Origin: Asaia bogorensis
GTDB taxonomy: Bacteria; Pseudomonadota; Alphaproteobacteria; Acetobacterales; Acetobacteraceae
Reading direction: 5' to 3'
Assembly: GCA_945868845.1 (NCBI GenBank)
Contig: CAMBMS010000015.1
Location: 1 to 63,638 of the forward strand
DNA length: 63,638 nucleotides
The notes under the pieces are model-generated. The model saw only the letters and a program-made list of their open reading frames with translations. It was not told the origin of the DNA and ran no database searches. A program made the translations under genes and the position numbers. Positions 8,494 to 17,263 of this stretch are shown one piece after another (the first letter of the stretch is position 1; each line of letters begins with the position of its first letter).

Positions 8494-9078
8494 ATGCCGG
8501 AATTCGTCCGCCGCATCCCGGAAGGTGACGACCGCGAGCGCATGATGTGCGCCGATTGCGGTTATATCGCCTACGAAAACCCCAAGATCGTCGTCGGCGC
8601 CGTGGTCGCGTCCGTCGGTGGTATACTGATGTGCCGCCGCGCCATCGAGCCGCGCCATGGATTCTGGACCCTGCCCGCCGGCTATATGGAAATGCACGAA
8701 ACACTGGAGGAGGGTGCTGCGCGGGAGGCCTGGGAAGAGGCGCAGGCTCGCATCGTCATCGGCGATGTGCTGGGGATGTTCTCCATCAGCCGGATCGGCC
8801 AGGTGCATATTTTTTACGAGGCCCGTTTCGCCGATACCGGGCCGCCCCGCTTCGCTCCCGGCCCGGAAAGCCTGGAGGTGCGGCTAATGCCGCTGGCTGA
8901 TATTCCCTGGGACGAAGTGGCTTTCCCCACCACGCGCTGGGCGTTGGATGCCTGGCAGGCACTACAAAAGGATATCGCACAGGAGGGTATCGGGTTGCCC
9001 GGAATGCCGGCCAGTAACCCAGCGACCGATCCGCGTGGTATCCACCGCTATCGCAATCCCGGAATGGGAGTGCCGTGA
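8494..9078 (+). CDS. Nudix hydrolase
   Basis: The 194-residue enzyme carries a full Nudix box, GYMEMHETLEEGAAREAWEEAQA (G-x5-E-x7-REAWEE), about residues 67-88. The box binds Mg2+ and hydrolyses a nucleoside diphosphate linked to another group. The N-terminal CADCGYIAYENPK piece resembles the half zinc-ribbon of the NudC/ADP-ribose-pyrophosphatase-like subgroup. ATG 8494 is chosen because conserved sequence starts there; the frame extends upstream without homology. Its TGA overlaps the start of the next gene. The substrate is not determined. Confidence 0.85.
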   Translation: MPEFVRRIPEGDDRERMMCADCGYIAYENPKIVVGAVVASVGGILMCRRAIEPRHGFWTLPAGYMEMHETLEEGAAREAWEEAQARIVIGDVLGMFSISRIGQVHIFYEARFADTGPPRFAPGPESLEVRLMPLADIPWDEVAFPTTRWALDAWQALQKDIAQEGIGLPGMPASNPATDPRGIHRYRNPGMGVP

Positions 9079-9401
9079 TGAAACGTTGGATCATCCTGTT
9101 CGTGGTGGCTGGCCTGAGTATGGCCGCCGGACCCGTGCGCCGGGGCGGGGAGGAGGCTTTGCCCGTGCCCCCGATCCCGCAGGACCTGGTGAGCAGTGAG
9201 GCGGCTCCGATGCCGAATTCTTCCATGTTTGCGCCGTTGGATCTGCGTACGCCGCGCGGGCCGGAATTATCCCCGGCCCTGATGGTGCCGAAATACACCT
9301 ACCAGGGCGAGGGGTTCCTGTACGGATCAACCGTCCAATCAGAACAGAACCGCAAAGCGCGCCCCGCTGCCGGCTTCAACCTGAAATTTCCCCTGCAATA
9401 G
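9075..9401 (+). CDS. Small exported hypothetical protein
   Basis: The 108-residue product has a basic start and hydrophobic stretch (MKRWIILFVVAGLSMAAG), a good signal peptide, followed by a proline-rich region without recognised domains. Starts at GTG 9075 and ATG 9078 are both possible, and both overlap the Nudix stop, so translation is coupled. It is probably periplasmic or envelope-associated. No family is recognised. Confidence 0.55.
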   Translation: MMKRWIILFVVAGLSMAAGPVRRGGEEALPVPPIPQDLVSSEAAPMPNSSMFAPLDLRTPRGPELSPALMVPKYTYQGEGFLYGSTVQSEQNRKARPAAGFNLKFPLQ

Positions 9402-9519
9402 GCCGGTCACGAATATCTTCCTCCAGGCGCGGCGTAATCAACCTACTTCGATGTAATCCGAAACAGGGCGCATGCGCAGCTGGCCACAATCAAGTCCATA
9501 GAACTCACGTAATGGTGAC

Positions 9520-10212
9520 TTATGCCTGCCAATCTGCGCGAAATTTTCCGTTTTTTGGAACTTCCAAGCGTACGGATGCGAGCTCCTGGCGCAGCGTTTG
9601 GATTTCTGCTCGTAGGCCGGCGAGTTCGTCGGCTGGTGTCCGCGGTTGCTGCCCCTCTGGTTGCGCGGGTGGATGCGTGGCGGGCGCGGCCTCGGGCGTA
9701 GGCGGCGGGTAGAACGGCGAGAATAGGCTCATCGCGCGTTCCATCATCGCCAGATTTTGGCGTCCGATCTCCTCCAGCCCGTCAGTGAGGCCGGGTTGTA
9801 TCAGGGTTTCCATGGTCTGGCGGATGCTTGCCTGCACCTGCACCTGCACCTGCTCCTGCTGTCGCGCGAAGGCGGCCATGGCCTGTTCCAGATAGCGCGG
9901 CACCAGGCTCTGCATGTCCTCGCCGTACAGGCCGATCAGCTGGCGCAGGAAGTTAGTGGGGAGCATTGCGCTCCCCTTTCCCTCTTCCTCGACAATGATT
10001 TGGGTGAGAACGGAGCGGGTGATGTCCTCGTTCGTCTTGGCGTCACGGACGATAAAATCGCGGCCCTGGCGCACCATCGCCGCCAAGTTTTCCAAGGTGA
10101 TGTAGTTGGAACTTTCCGTGTTATAGAGCCGCCGGTTGGCGTATTTCTTCACCACCACGGGCTTGGGTGCCGATGGGTGCGTGGTGTCCTCGTCATGGAC
10201 CGGGTCGGACAT
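9520..10212 (-). CDS. phaR: Polyhydroxyalkanoate synthesis repressor PhaR
   Basis: PhaR binds both DNA and nascent PHA granules and represses phasin and its own gene until polymer appears. The 230-residue protein has the PHB/PHA accumulation-regulator DNA-binding domain (VVVKKYANRRLYNTESS at about 18-34, YITLENLAAMVRQG), then the central block SVLTQIIVEEEGKG, and a coiled, Gln-rich middle followed by a Pro-rich segment and a C-terminal helix (LRAEIQTLRQEL). A thiolase remnant lies next to it, as expected of a phaAB-phaR locus. TGC-rich palindromes just upstream may be its own operator. Confidence 0.93.
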   Translation of the reverse strand: MSDPVHDEDTTHPSAPKPVVVKKYANRRLYNTESSNYITLENLAAMVRQGRDFIVRDAKTNEDITRSVLTQIIVEEEGKGSAMLPTNFLRQLIGLYGEDMQSLVPRYLEQAMAAFARQQEQVQVQVQASIRQTMETLIQPGLTDGLEEIGRQNLAMMERAMSLFSPFYPPPTPEAAPATHPPAQPEGQQPRTPADELAGLRAEIQTLRQELASVRLEVPKNGKFRADWQA

Positions 10213-10223
10213 GGTCTCCCTCC

Positions 10224-10267
10224 GGAGCCGAGTTCGGCTCCAGAATGCGACGTATGCCGCATATGCG
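10224..10267. promoter_or_regulatory. Inverted repeats upstream of phaR, possible PhaR operator
   Basis: GGAGCCGA / TCGGCTCC (10224-10231 and 10234-10241) form an 8-bp inverted repeat 12 bp before the phaR start. Next to it, TATGCCGCATA (10253-10263) and CGCATATGCG (10258-10267) are overlapping perfect palindromes rich in TGC/GCA. PhaR of Paracoccus is known to bind TGC-rich sites and to repress itself, so autoregulation here is a reasonable inference. Confidence 0.4.
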
Positions 10268-10332
10268 AAAGCCCCTCGCGCCCGAAAGTTTCCGCCCGTG
10301 CAGCCGGCCCATGGGGCAGACCGTGATCCGGC

Positions 10333-10704
10333 CTGACGCCGTTAGCCCGTATCGCTGCCTTTGCCACCACAGGCGTTGATCCGGCGGTGATGGGGACGGG
10401 GCCGATCCCGGCGGCGTGCAAGGTGCTGGCCCGGCCCCGGTAGAGCGCGGCCGATCTGGATCTGATCGAGGCGAACGAGGCGTTCGCGGCACAGGCAATC
10501 GCGGTGAATTGCGATCTGGGCTGGGACACGGCGAAGGTGAATGTCGATAGCGTCGCGATCGCGATCGGCCATCCGATCGGCGCCTCGGGCGCGCGGGTGC
10601 TGATCATTTCGCCGCATGCAATGGCAAGGAGCGACGTCAGGAAAGGTCGGACGACCGTATACGTCGGCGGCGGTATGGGCGTGGCCATGTATCTGGGGCG
10701 ATAA
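10333..10704 (+). pseudogene. Acetyl-CoA acetyltransferase remnant (PhaA/AtoB-like)
   Basis: The reading frame gives the C-terminal third of a biosynthetic thiolase: VMGTGPIPAACKVL, then after an in-frame TAG (about 10441-10443) SAADLDLIEANEAFAAQA with the conserved NEAFA, and later AIAIGHPIGASGARVL with the GHPIGxSGxR catalytic-histidine motif. It ends in YVGGGMGVAMYLGR and a stop at 10704. In intact enzymes a catalytic cysteine follows the Gly-rich end (CIGGG); here YVGGG stands in its place. The N-terminal two thirds, including the acyl-binding cysteine, are missing. PhaA normally makes acetoacetyl-CoA for PHB, which fits the neighbouring phaR. Confidence 0.8.
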
Positions 10705-10719
10705 AGGCGAGCGCCGATT

Positions 10720-10965
10720 TCACCCGCCCCGGCGCAGCAACAATACCCAGTCGCCGCCTTCGCCTTCGCTGAGCGAGATCACCTCATGGCCCTGTTCGCA
10801 CGCCGTGCGCGGCACGTTGGCGAGCGGCTCCGAGCCGCGCAGTTGGACTTGCAGAATCTGCCCCGGCGCCATCTTGTCGAGCGCCAGGCGGGTGCGCACG
10901 AAGGTCATTGGGCAAAATTCTGCGCGAATATCCAGTTCTCGATCCGGGATAACGATGTTGTTCAT
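10720..10965 (-). CDS. TusA-like sulfurtransferase-family protein
   Basis: The 81-residue protein has the SirA/TusA fold signature LDIRAEFCPMTFVRTRLALDKM. TusA proteins pass a persulfide on the conserved cysteine to partners in tRNA thiolation and sulfur metabolism. In canonical TusA the motif is CPxP; here it is CPMT, a variant common in the second subgroup of the family, so the partner may differ. The gene is divergent from mucR with about 170 bp of AT-rich DNA between them. Confidence 0.75.
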   Translation of the reverse strand: MNNIVIPDRELDIRAEFCPMTFVRTRLALDKMAPGQILQVQLRGSEPLANVPRTACEQGHEVISLSEGEGGDWVLLLRRGG

Positions 10966-11025
10966 TTTGCCGCATTATCGTTGATCGGTTCATGAGGGAA
11001 TGATTTTCTAGTTCCGCAGGAGTAG

Positions 11026-11054
11026 TTGCGAAACGCTTATTCTTTATTTTATAG
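11026..11054 (+). promoter_or_regulatory. Promoter in AT-rich region upstream of mucR
   Basis: TTGCGA (11026-11031) and TTATAG (11049-11054) are 17 bp apart inside the only strongly AT-rich stretch of the area, 80 bp before the mucR start. MucR proteins bind AT-rich DNA with T-A steps and repress themselves, so this region could be both promoter and operator. Confidence 0.35.
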
Positions 11055-11135
11055 AATGAAGACGTTCCCGATCAAGTCCAGGCCGAATGGAAAGGGCCCT
11101 GATTAGAAGGGGGGGGTTGTGTTGAAGGGGCCATA

Positions 11136-11552
11136 ATGGCCGATAATACGGCGCATACCAACATATTGGGCCTGACGGCGCAGATCGTCTCGGCGCATGT
11201 CGCGCATAACGCGGTGCCGTCGGATGCGCTGCCCGGCCTGATCCAGGATGTCTACAAGATATTGGTGAATATCAGTGCCGACATCCCGCCGGCGCAGCGT
11301 CCGGCGCCAGCCGTTGCGGTGAAAAAATCGATTTTCCCCGATTACCTGGTCTGCTTGGAAGACGGCAAGAAGCTGAAGATGCTGAAGCGGCATCTGAAGA
11401 CTGCGTATAGCATGTCGCCTGAGCAGTATCGCGATCGCTGGGATCTGGACGCCGCCTACCCGATGGTGGCACCGAACTATGCCAAGCAGCGATCCTCCCT
11501 GGCCAAAAAGATCGGCCTTGGCACCAAGCCAAATCCTGCTGGGCGCCGGTGA
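11136..11552 (+). CDS. mucR: MucR/Ros-family transcriptional regulator
   Basis: The 138-residue protein is a prokaryotic Cys2His2-type zinc-finger regulator. The finger region reads SIFPDYLVCLEDGKKLKMLKRHL (around residues 65-87), followed by SPEQYRDRWDL and MVAPNYAKQRSSLAKKIGLG, which are diagnostic of MucR. The first metal position is reduced: one cysteine (CLEDGKK) is seen where many relatives have CxxC, a variation known in the family. MucR proteins act as nucleoid-structuring repressors of exopolysaccharide, motility and cell-cycle genes. Targets here are unknown. Confidence 0.92.
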   Translation: MADNTAHTNILGLTAQIVSAHVAHNAVPSDALPGLIQDVYKILVNISADIPPAQRPAPAVAVKKSIFPDYLVCLEDGKKLKMLKRHLKTAYSMSPEQYRDRWDLDAAYPMVAPNYAKQRSSLAKKIGLGTKPNPAGRR

Positions 11553-11760
11553 AAAATCGGGTGTCCGCAGCCCCTAGCACCCTTTCCATGCCTGCGATTG
11601 CCCGAATCAGGCGATTGCCTGAAATTTTCTCTTCTGGCATACCGCGCCGCCAACACGCCCTTGTCGCCCAGCCGCGTGCCATGGATTAGCGTTCGCCGCG
11701 TATCTGCCATCTTACCCGCTCGGTCTCCCACTCACCCCATCAAGATCAGGGAAAAAACGG

Positions 11761-13857
11761 ATGCAACTCGCCTATATCGTGATCATCGCCTGCGGTGTGC
11801 TCGCGCTGATTTACGGCATTGTCACCGCCAAGAACGTGCTGGCGGCGGATGCCGGTACGGCCCGGATGCAGGAAATCTCCGCGGCGGTGCAGGAAGGCGC
11901 CAATGCCTATCTGAACCGTCAATACACCGCCATTGGTATCGTCGGCGTGGCCGTGCTCGTTCTGCTGACGATTACCTTGGGCATTCATGTCGGCATCGGC
12001 TTCGTCATCGGCGCGGTGCTCTCGGGCCTAGCCGGCTATGTGGGTATGAACGTGTCCGTGCGCGCTAATGTGCGTACCGCGCAGGCATCCCGCCAGGGGT
12101 TGGCGGCCGGCCTCGACATCGCCTTTAAGGCCGGAGCGATCACCGGGTTTTTGGTGGTAGGCCTCGGGCTGCTGGGTGTGGCGGTCTATTATTTCATTCT
12201 GCGCAATTCCATGAAGGGCGACGATGTGCGCCCGATCCTGGAGGCGCTCGTGGCGCTGTCCTTCGGCGCCTCCTTGATCTCCATCTTTGCCCGTCTCGGC
12301 GGCGGCATTTTCACCAAGGGCGCCGATGTTGGCGCGGACTTGGTGGGCAAGGTCGAAGCCGGTATCCCTGAAGACGACCCCCGCAACCCGGCCGTGATCG
12401 CCGATAACGTGGGCGACAATGTGGGCGATTGCGCCGGCATGGCCGCCGATTTATTTGAAACCTATGCCGTAACCATCGTTGCCACCATGCTGCTGGCGGC
12501 GATCTTCTTCGCCTCGCCGGTACGCGATCAGATGATGTTGCTGCCGCTTGGCATTGGCGCGGTGTGTATCGTCACCTCCATCATCGGCACCTATTTCGTG
12601 AAGCTGGGCTCTGACAACAACATAATGTGGGCGCTGTATAAGGGCCTGATCGTGACCGGCGTGCTCTCGGTGGCCGCGATCGCGGTGGTGATCGGCTGGT
12701 TCATCGGCTTCGGCACGAAGCTCGACATCATAGGCGGTGGTAGTACCAATGGCATGGCGCTGTTCGAATGCGCCCTTGTCGGTCTTGCGGTGACTGGCTT
12801 GCTTGTCTACATCACCGAATACTATACCTCCACCGAGTACCGCCCGGTGCGTTCCATCGCGCAAAGCTCTACCACGGGTCACGGCACTAACGTGATCCAG
12901 GGACTGGCGATTTCGATGGAATCCACAGCCTTGCCGGTTGTGGTGATTTGCGTCGGCATCATCGCCGCGTTCCTTCTTTCCGGGCTGTTTGGCATCGCTA
13001 TCGCGGCGACTACCATGCTGGCGCTGGCCGGTATGATCGTGGCGCTGGATGCCTATGGCCCGGTCACTGACAATGCCGGCGGCATCGCGGAAATGGCCGA
13101 CCTGCCGAAGGAAGTGCGGGTGACGACAGACGCGCTAGACGCGGTCGGCAACACAACCAAGGCGGTGACCAAGGGCTATGCGATCGGCTCAGCCGGGCTC
13201 GCCTCGCTGGTGCTGTTCGCCGCCTATACGCAGGACTTAAAGCATTACTTCCCAAAGCTGACGGTCACTTTCTCTTTGCAGGATCCATTCGTGGTGGTCG
13301 GCTTATTCATCGGCGGCCTGCTGCCCTATCTGTTCGGGGCGATGGGCATGACGGCTGTGGGCCGCGCGGCCAGTTCGGTCGTGGTGGAAGTGCGCCGCCA
13401 GTTCCGCGAAATTCCGGGCATCATGGAAGGCACGGCCAAGCCGGAATACGGCAAGGCGGTGGACATGCTGACCAAGGCGGCGATCAAAGAAATGATCATT
13501 CCGTCGTTGCTGCCGGTGTTGGCGCCGATCGTGCTGTATCTCGTGGTCGCGACGATTGCCGGCCAGGCTGCTGGCTTCGCGTCCCTGGGTGCCATGCTGC
13601 TTGGCGTGATCGTGACGGGGCTGTTCGTCGCGATCTCGATGACCTCTGGCGGCGGCGCGTGGGACAACGCGAAGAAATATATCGAGGAAGGCAACCATGG
13701 TGGCAAGGGCTCCGAGGCGCACAAGGCCGCGGTGACTGGCGATACGGTTGGTGACCCCTACAAGGACACGGCGGGCCCCGCCGTGAACCCGATGATTAAG
13801 ATCACCAACATCGTCGCCATCCTGCTGCTGGCGATTCTGGCGGAGCTGACGAAGTAA
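11761..13857 (+). CDS. hppA: K+-independent membrane H+-translocating pyrophosphatase
   Basis: This integral membrane enzyme hydrolyses PPi and pumps protons. The 698-residue length and about sixteen hydrophobic segments are normal. The substrate loop [11 protein letters not shown] (about residues 188-198) followed by [20 protein letters not shown] is intact, as is the second acidic block ([12 protein letters not shown]) and the C-terminal [19 protein letters not shown]. Lys467 in [10 protein letters not shown] is the residue that marks the K+-independent class, where K+-dependent pumps have Ala. A terminator follows at 13883, so it is a single-gene unit. It may conserve energy from PPi released in biosynthesis. 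Confidence 0.97.
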   Translation: MQLAYIVIIACGVLALIYGIVTAKNVLAADAGTARMQEISAAVQEGANAYLNRQYTAIGIVGVAVLVLLTITLGIHVGIGFVIGAVLSGLAGYVGMNVSVRANVRTAQASRQGLAAGLDIAFKAGAITGFLVVGLGLLGVAVYYFILRNSMKGDDVRPILEALVALSFGASLISIFARLGGGIFTKGADVGADLVGKVEAGIPEDDPRNPAVIADNVGDNVGDCAGMAADLFETYAVTIVATMLLAAIFFASPVRDQMMLLPLGIGAVCIVTSIIGTYFVKLGSDNNIMWALYKGLIVTGVLSVAAIAVVIGWFIGFGTKLDIIGGGSTNGMALFECALVGLAVTGLLVYITEYYTSTEYRPVRSIAQSSTTGHGTNVIQGLAISMESTALPVVVICVGIIAAFLLSGLFGIAIAATTMLALAGMIVALDAYGPVTDNAGGIAEMADLPKEVRVTTDALDAVGNTTKAVTKGYAIGSAGLASLVLFAAYTQDLKHYFPKLTVTFSLQDPFVVVGLFIGGLLPYLFGAMGMTAVGRAASSVVVEVRRQFREIPGIMEGTAKPEYGKAVDMLTKAAIKEMIIPSLLPVLAPIVLYLVVATIAGQAAGFASLGAMLLGVIVTGLFVAISMTSGGGAWDNAKKYIEEGNHGGKGSEAHKAAVTGDTVGDPYKDTAGPAVNPMIKITNIVAILLLAILAELTK

Positions 13858-13882
13858 GTCGCCCCCGTTTGGGTTGGATGGA

Positions 13883-13912
13883 AAGGCCAGAGGGTCGTCC
13901 CCTGGCCCTTTT
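13883..13912 (+). terminator. Rho-independent terminator of hppA
   Basis: GGCCAG (13885-13890) pairs with CTGGCC (13902-13907), extended by two G-C pairs after one mismatch, and CTTTTC follows. It is 26 bp after the hppA stop. Confidence 0.6.
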
Positions 13913-13945
13913 CGTGGGGGAAAAGTGTGACCTGTCGCCGCGTGC

Positions 13946-13974
13946 TTGACAGCGAGGGGGCGGGACCGTAGGTA
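13946..13974 (+). promoter_or_regulatory. Promoter upstream of rpmJ
   Basis: A consensus TTGACA at 13946-13951 is followed 17 bp later by TAGGTA (13969-13974), a poor -10 element, about 115 bp before rpmJ. It is the only good -35 box between the hppA terminator and rpmJ. Confidence 0.35.
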
Positions 13975-14088
13975 GCGGCCTAAGTCGCCTACCCCCCTGT
14001 CGCGCTGGGAAATGCCCTGGGGCTTTCTATTTGGCCCCGGCGCCTCAGCGCCAAAATATGATGGCGTGTCCCGCCGGAAAGAGCCGTC

Positions 14089-14214
14089 ATGAAAGTGCGT
14101 AACAGCCTGCGGTCTGCTAAGCTGCGCGACAAAAACTGCCGCGTGGTGCGTCGCCACGGCAAGGTCTATGTCATCAACAAGAAAAACCCGCGGATGAAAG
14201 CCCGGCAGGGCTGA
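14089..14214 (+). CDS. rpmJ: 50S ribosomal protein L36
   Basis: This 41-residue basic protein starts [20 protein letters not shown] and ends NPRMKARQG. It is the L36 variant lacking the full zinc-binding cysteine set (one Cys, [13 protein letters not shown]), as found in alphaproteobacteria and the YkgO-type paralogue. It is a component of the large ribosomal subunit near the decoding-factor region. It stands alone between the hppA terminator and a very strong terminator at 14225, so it forms its own transcription unit. Confidence 0.95.
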   Translation: MKVRNSLRSAKLRDKNCRVVRRHGKVYVINKKNPRMKARQG

Positions 14215-14224
14215 ATTCCCATCT

Positions 14225-14292
14225 GGCTGGACTGCAATAACAACAACGCCCCAAGGGAAACCTCGGGGCGTTGTTGTTATTGCAGTCCAGCC
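14225..14292. terminator. Long perfect hairpin, bidirectional terminator-like
   Basis: The arms at 14225-14252 and 14265-14292 are perfectly complementary over 28 bp around a 12-base loop. The upper stem ends in GCCCC/GGGGC, and the TTGTTGTTATT-containing arm supplies a weak U tract. It separates rpmJ from glcD. The length of the perfect stem is unusual for an ordinary terminator. Confidence 0.75.
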
Positions 14293-14335
14293 GGCATCGG
14301 CTCATCTTTCCCTCGTAAGGCTGGGAGGCACGGAG

Positions 14336-15796
14336 ATGATGCGGCAACCCAAACCGAAGGCAGACATCCTGGCGGCGCGTGAGCGCATCGTCGCCGGGCT
14401 GAGCGCCATCCTGCCAGGAGATGGCGTGATCGAGGACGCGCTGCGCCTGAAACCTTATGAAACCGACGGCTTGCCGGCCTACCGGCAGGTGCCGCTCGCC
14501 GTGGTGCTGCCGGAGACCACCGAACAGGTCGCTGAATTGCTGAAATATTGCCATAGAAACGGCGTGCGCGTGGTCCCGCGTGGCGCCGGCACTTCGCTCT
14601 CGGGCGGCGCGCTGCCGATGGAGGATGCGGTGGTGTTCGGGATGATGCGGATGAATCGCATTCTGGATATCGACTATGCCGACCGCTGCGCCGTGGTGCA
14701 GGCGGGGGTGACCAATATCGGAATTACCAACGCGGTGGCTGGCGACGGATTTTTCTACGCTCCCGATCCATCCAGCCAGTTGGCCTGTATGATCGGCGGC
14801 AATGTGAATATGAATTCCGGCGGTGCGCATTGCCTGAAATACGGCGTTACGGCGAATAACTTGCTCGGATTGAAGATCGTCACGATCGAGGGTGACATCA
14901 TCGACATTGGCGGCGCGCATCTGGATGCCGCCGGCTATGACTGGCTAGGTCTCTTAACCGGCTCCGAAGGACAGTTGGCGGTGATCACGGAAGTCACCGT
15001 GCGCATCTTGCGTTCTCCGGAAGGTGCGCGCGCGATGTTGGCGGCGTTCAAATCTAATGAAATCGCCGGTGCCTGCGTGGATGCGATCATTTCGTCCGGT
15101 ATCATTCCCGTCGCGCTGGAATTCATGGACCGCCCAGCCATCCATGCATGTGAGGCCTTCGCCCATGCCGGCTATCCGCTGGACGCCGAGGCCATGCTGA
15201 TCATCGAGGTTGAAGGCAGCGTCGCCGAACAGGACGCTCTGCTCGATCACATCCGCGCGACATGCGCGCAGTTCGATCCGATCAGTATGAAAGTATCGCA
15301 GAGTGAAGAGGAATCTTTAGCGATCTGGAAGGGCCGCAAGGGCGCATTCAGTGCTGTCGGGCGGATTAGTCCTGATTACATATGCCTGGACGGCGCGATC
15401 CCGACGAGCCAGATCGCGCCGGTGTTGAAGCGTATCGCCGAAATGTCGGATGTATATGGTTTGCAGGTGGCAAACGTCTTCCATGCGGGTGATGGTAATT
15501 TGCATCCACTGATTTTGTTCGATGCCAATGATCCTACCAGTTTCGACAAGGCGGAAAAATTCGGTGCTGATATTCTTCGCCTTTGCGTGGAGGTCGGCGG
15601 CTGTCTGACCGGTGAGCATGGAGTGGGCGTGGAAAAGCGCGAACTGATGGGGGTGCAGTTTACACCGACGGAACTGGACCAGCAGCGCCGCATCAAGAGC
15701 GCCTTCGACCCCGATTGGCTACTCAACCCGAACAAGGTTTTTCCATTGCAGGACGTGCCGGTGGCCGGTGCTGCCGCCTTACCCCAGGCGGCGTGA
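14336..15796 (+). CDS. glcD: Glycolate oxidase subunit GlcD (FAD subunit)
   Basis: GlcD is the FAD-binding catalytic subunit of glycolate oxidase, which turns glycolate into glyoxylate and passes electrons to GlcF and the membrane. In 486 residues it shows the PCMH-type FAD domain (VVPRGAGTSLSGGALP at about 79-94, GNVNMNSGGAHCLKYG at about 161-176) and the C-terminal VAO-type signatures VFHAGDGNLHPLI and GEHGVGVEKRELM. Its TGA overlaps the ATG of glcE by one base (TGATG). Together with the next three genes it forms an operon. Confidence 0.95.
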   Translation: MMRQPKPKADILAARERIVAGLSAILPGDGVIEDALRLKPYETDGLPAYRQVPLAVVLPETTEQVAELLKYCHRNGVRVVPRGAGTSLSGGALPMEDAVVFGMMRMNRILDIDYADRCAVVQAGVTNIGITNAVAGDGFFYAPDPSSQLACMIGGNVNMNSGGAHCLKYGVTANNLLGLKIVTIEGDIIDIGGAHLDAAGYDWLGLLTGSEGQLAVITEVTVRILRSPEGARAMLAAFKSNEIAGACVDAIISSGIIPVALEFMDRPAIHACEAFAHAGYPLDAEAMLIIEVEGSVAEQDALLDHIRATCAQFDPISMKVSQSEEESLAIWKGRKGAFSAVGRISPDYICLDGAIPTSQIAPVLKRIAEMSDVYGLQVANVFHAGDGNLHPLILFDANDPTSFDKAEKFGADILRLCVEVGGCLTGEHGVGVEKRELMGVQFTPTELDQQRRIKSAFDPDWLLNPNKVFPLQDVPVAGAAALPQAA

Positions 15797-16974
15797 TGGA
15801 GGTTACGGCCGCCGAATCCTCGCTCGCAGCCAGCATTGCCGAGGCCGCCCGCGCCGGCGAGCCGTTGGCGATCTGGGGCCATGCGACAAAGGAAAAAATA
15901 TTGCGCCCGGTGCGCGCTTTGCGTCATGTCTCCACGCGCGATCTGACCGGCATCACGCTCTATTCGCCGAAGGAACTGGTCATCTCGGCGCGCGCCGCCA
16001 CACCGTTACGAGAAATCCAGCGGACCCTGGCGGATTCCGGCCAGCATCTGATCGCCGAGCCGCCGGATTTTTCCACCCTGCTGGGATCATCGGGCGAACA
16101 AACCCTGGGCGGCGTGGTCGCTACGAACCTCTCCGGCCCGCGCCGTGTGGCCTGGGGCGCGATGCGCGATCATGTGTTGGGCATCCGCGCGGTGAACGGG
16201 GCGGGCGAGATCATCCGCTCCGGTGGGCGGGTGTTGAAGAACGTAACCGGGCTCGATCTGTGCAAGTTGTTGACCGGCAGCCATGGCACGTTGGGCGTAA
16301 TGACGGAGATCACCCTGAAGGTGCTGCCGGCGCCAGAGACAACCGGAACCCTTCTACGCTGGGGTCAGACGCCGGAGGCAGCGGTGGCCAGCCTGTCGGC
16401 CGCTCTGGGCTCGCCCTATGGCGTCTCCGGTGCCGCCTATCTGCCCGCCGACGCGGCACGGCGGATCGGGTGGGACGCAGCGGCCACCGTGATCCGGATC
16501 GAGGACTTTGCCCCGTCTGTCGCCTACCGGCTGGACCGGCTGCGTGCGGAGCTGGGTGGCGGCGATCTGCTCGACGACGCGCCCAGCCGGACGATCTGGT
16601 GGCAGATCGGCAATGCGACGCCGCTGGACGCCGATACAGGCGCGGTCTGGCGGGTCTCCGTGCGGCCCTCGCGCGGGCCAGCGGTGCTGGATGCGGTGCA
16701 AGCGGCATTTGGCGCATCCTGCTTTCTGGACTGGGGTGGCGGGCTGGTCTGGGTCGCGGGTCCGGCGAGCGCGGCGGCGCATGCGGCGGTGATGGCGGCG
16801 GCGCTGGACGCGGGGGGCATTTGGATGCTGTTCCGTGCCCCTGACGCGCTGCGCCAGGCGGTGGCGGTGGTGCCGGACGAACCGGCCGCGTTGGCGCGGA
16901 TCGGCGCGCGGGTGAAGGCGGCGCTCGATCCGCAGGGTATTTTGAACCCCGGGCGCATTTATGCGGGGCTGTAG
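15796..16974 (+). CDS. glcE: Glycolate oxidase subunit GlcE
   Basis: GlcE is the second FAD-binding subunit of glycolate oxidase. The 392-residue protein starts at ATG 15796, overlapping the glcD stop; longer starts upstream run through glcD coding sequence and have no homology. The PCMH FAD motifs are LLGSSGEQTLGGVVATNLSGP and RSGGRVLKNVTGLDLCKLLTGS, typical of the subunit. It ends in PQGILNPGRIYAGL. It works only in complex with GlcD and GlcF. Confidence 0.93.
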   Translation: MEVTAAESSLAASIAEAARAGEPLAIWGHATKEKILRPVRALRHVSTRDLTGITLYSPKELVISARAATPLREIQRTLADSGQHLIAEPPDFSTLLGSSGEQTLGGVVATNLSGPRRVAWGAMRDHVLGIRAVNGAGEIIRSGGRVLKNVTGLDLCKLLTGSHGTLGVMTEITLKVLPAPETTGTLLRWGQTPEAAVASLSAALGSPYGVSGAAYLPADAARRIGWDAAATVIRIEDFAPSVAYRLDRLRAELGGGDLLDDAPSRTIWWQIGNATPLDADTGAVWRVSVRPSRGPAVLDAVQAAFGASCFLDWGGGLVWVAGPASAAAHAAVMAAALDAGGIWMLFRAPDALRQAVAVVPDEPAALARIGARVKAALDPQGILNPGRIYAGL

Positions 16975-16980
16975 GTTGTG

Positions 16981-17259
16981 ATGACCCCAGACAGTGCGGA
17001 AATTTTACTGCTGGCGATCGCCTTCCCGCTGAGTGTCGTCGCGTATCACCAGATGATCGCGCTGCCGAACGCATCCACCTTTGGCTACCCGTTCGCGGTC
17101 GGCCTGACGGCGATGCTGGCGGTATGTGGGTTTCTGCTGCAGATCGTGATCGCGCCCGCCTGGCATCCGTACAAGCCTGTGTTCCTGGGCATCGGGGTGA
17201 TCCTGCTGGGACCAGCCGTGGCATTATTCCGTCAATTCCGACCACAGGCGATAGGCTGA
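16981..17259 (+). CDS. Small membrane protein within the glc operon
   Basis: The 92-residue protein (ATG 16981, or GTG 16978) has three hydrophobic segments: ILLLAIAFPLSVVAYHQMI, a central FAVGLTAMLAVCGFLLQIVI, and VFLGIGVILLGPAVALF. It sits between glcE and glcF with gaps of 4-6 bp, so it is co-transcribed with them. No family is recognised. It could help anchor the otherwise soluble glycolate oxidase complex or pass its electrons to the quinone pool, but that is inferred only from position and hydrophobicity. Confidence 0.7.
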   Translation: MTPDSAEILLLAIAFPLSVVAYHQMIALPNASTFGYPFAVGLTAMLAVCGFLLQIVIAPAWHPYKPVFLGIGVILLGPAVALFRQFRPQAIG

Positions 17260-17263
17260 GCGC

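Noticed and set aside
11107-11115. Run of G upstream of mucR
   Set aside because: A short homopolymer outside coding sequence; phase variation cannot be supported.
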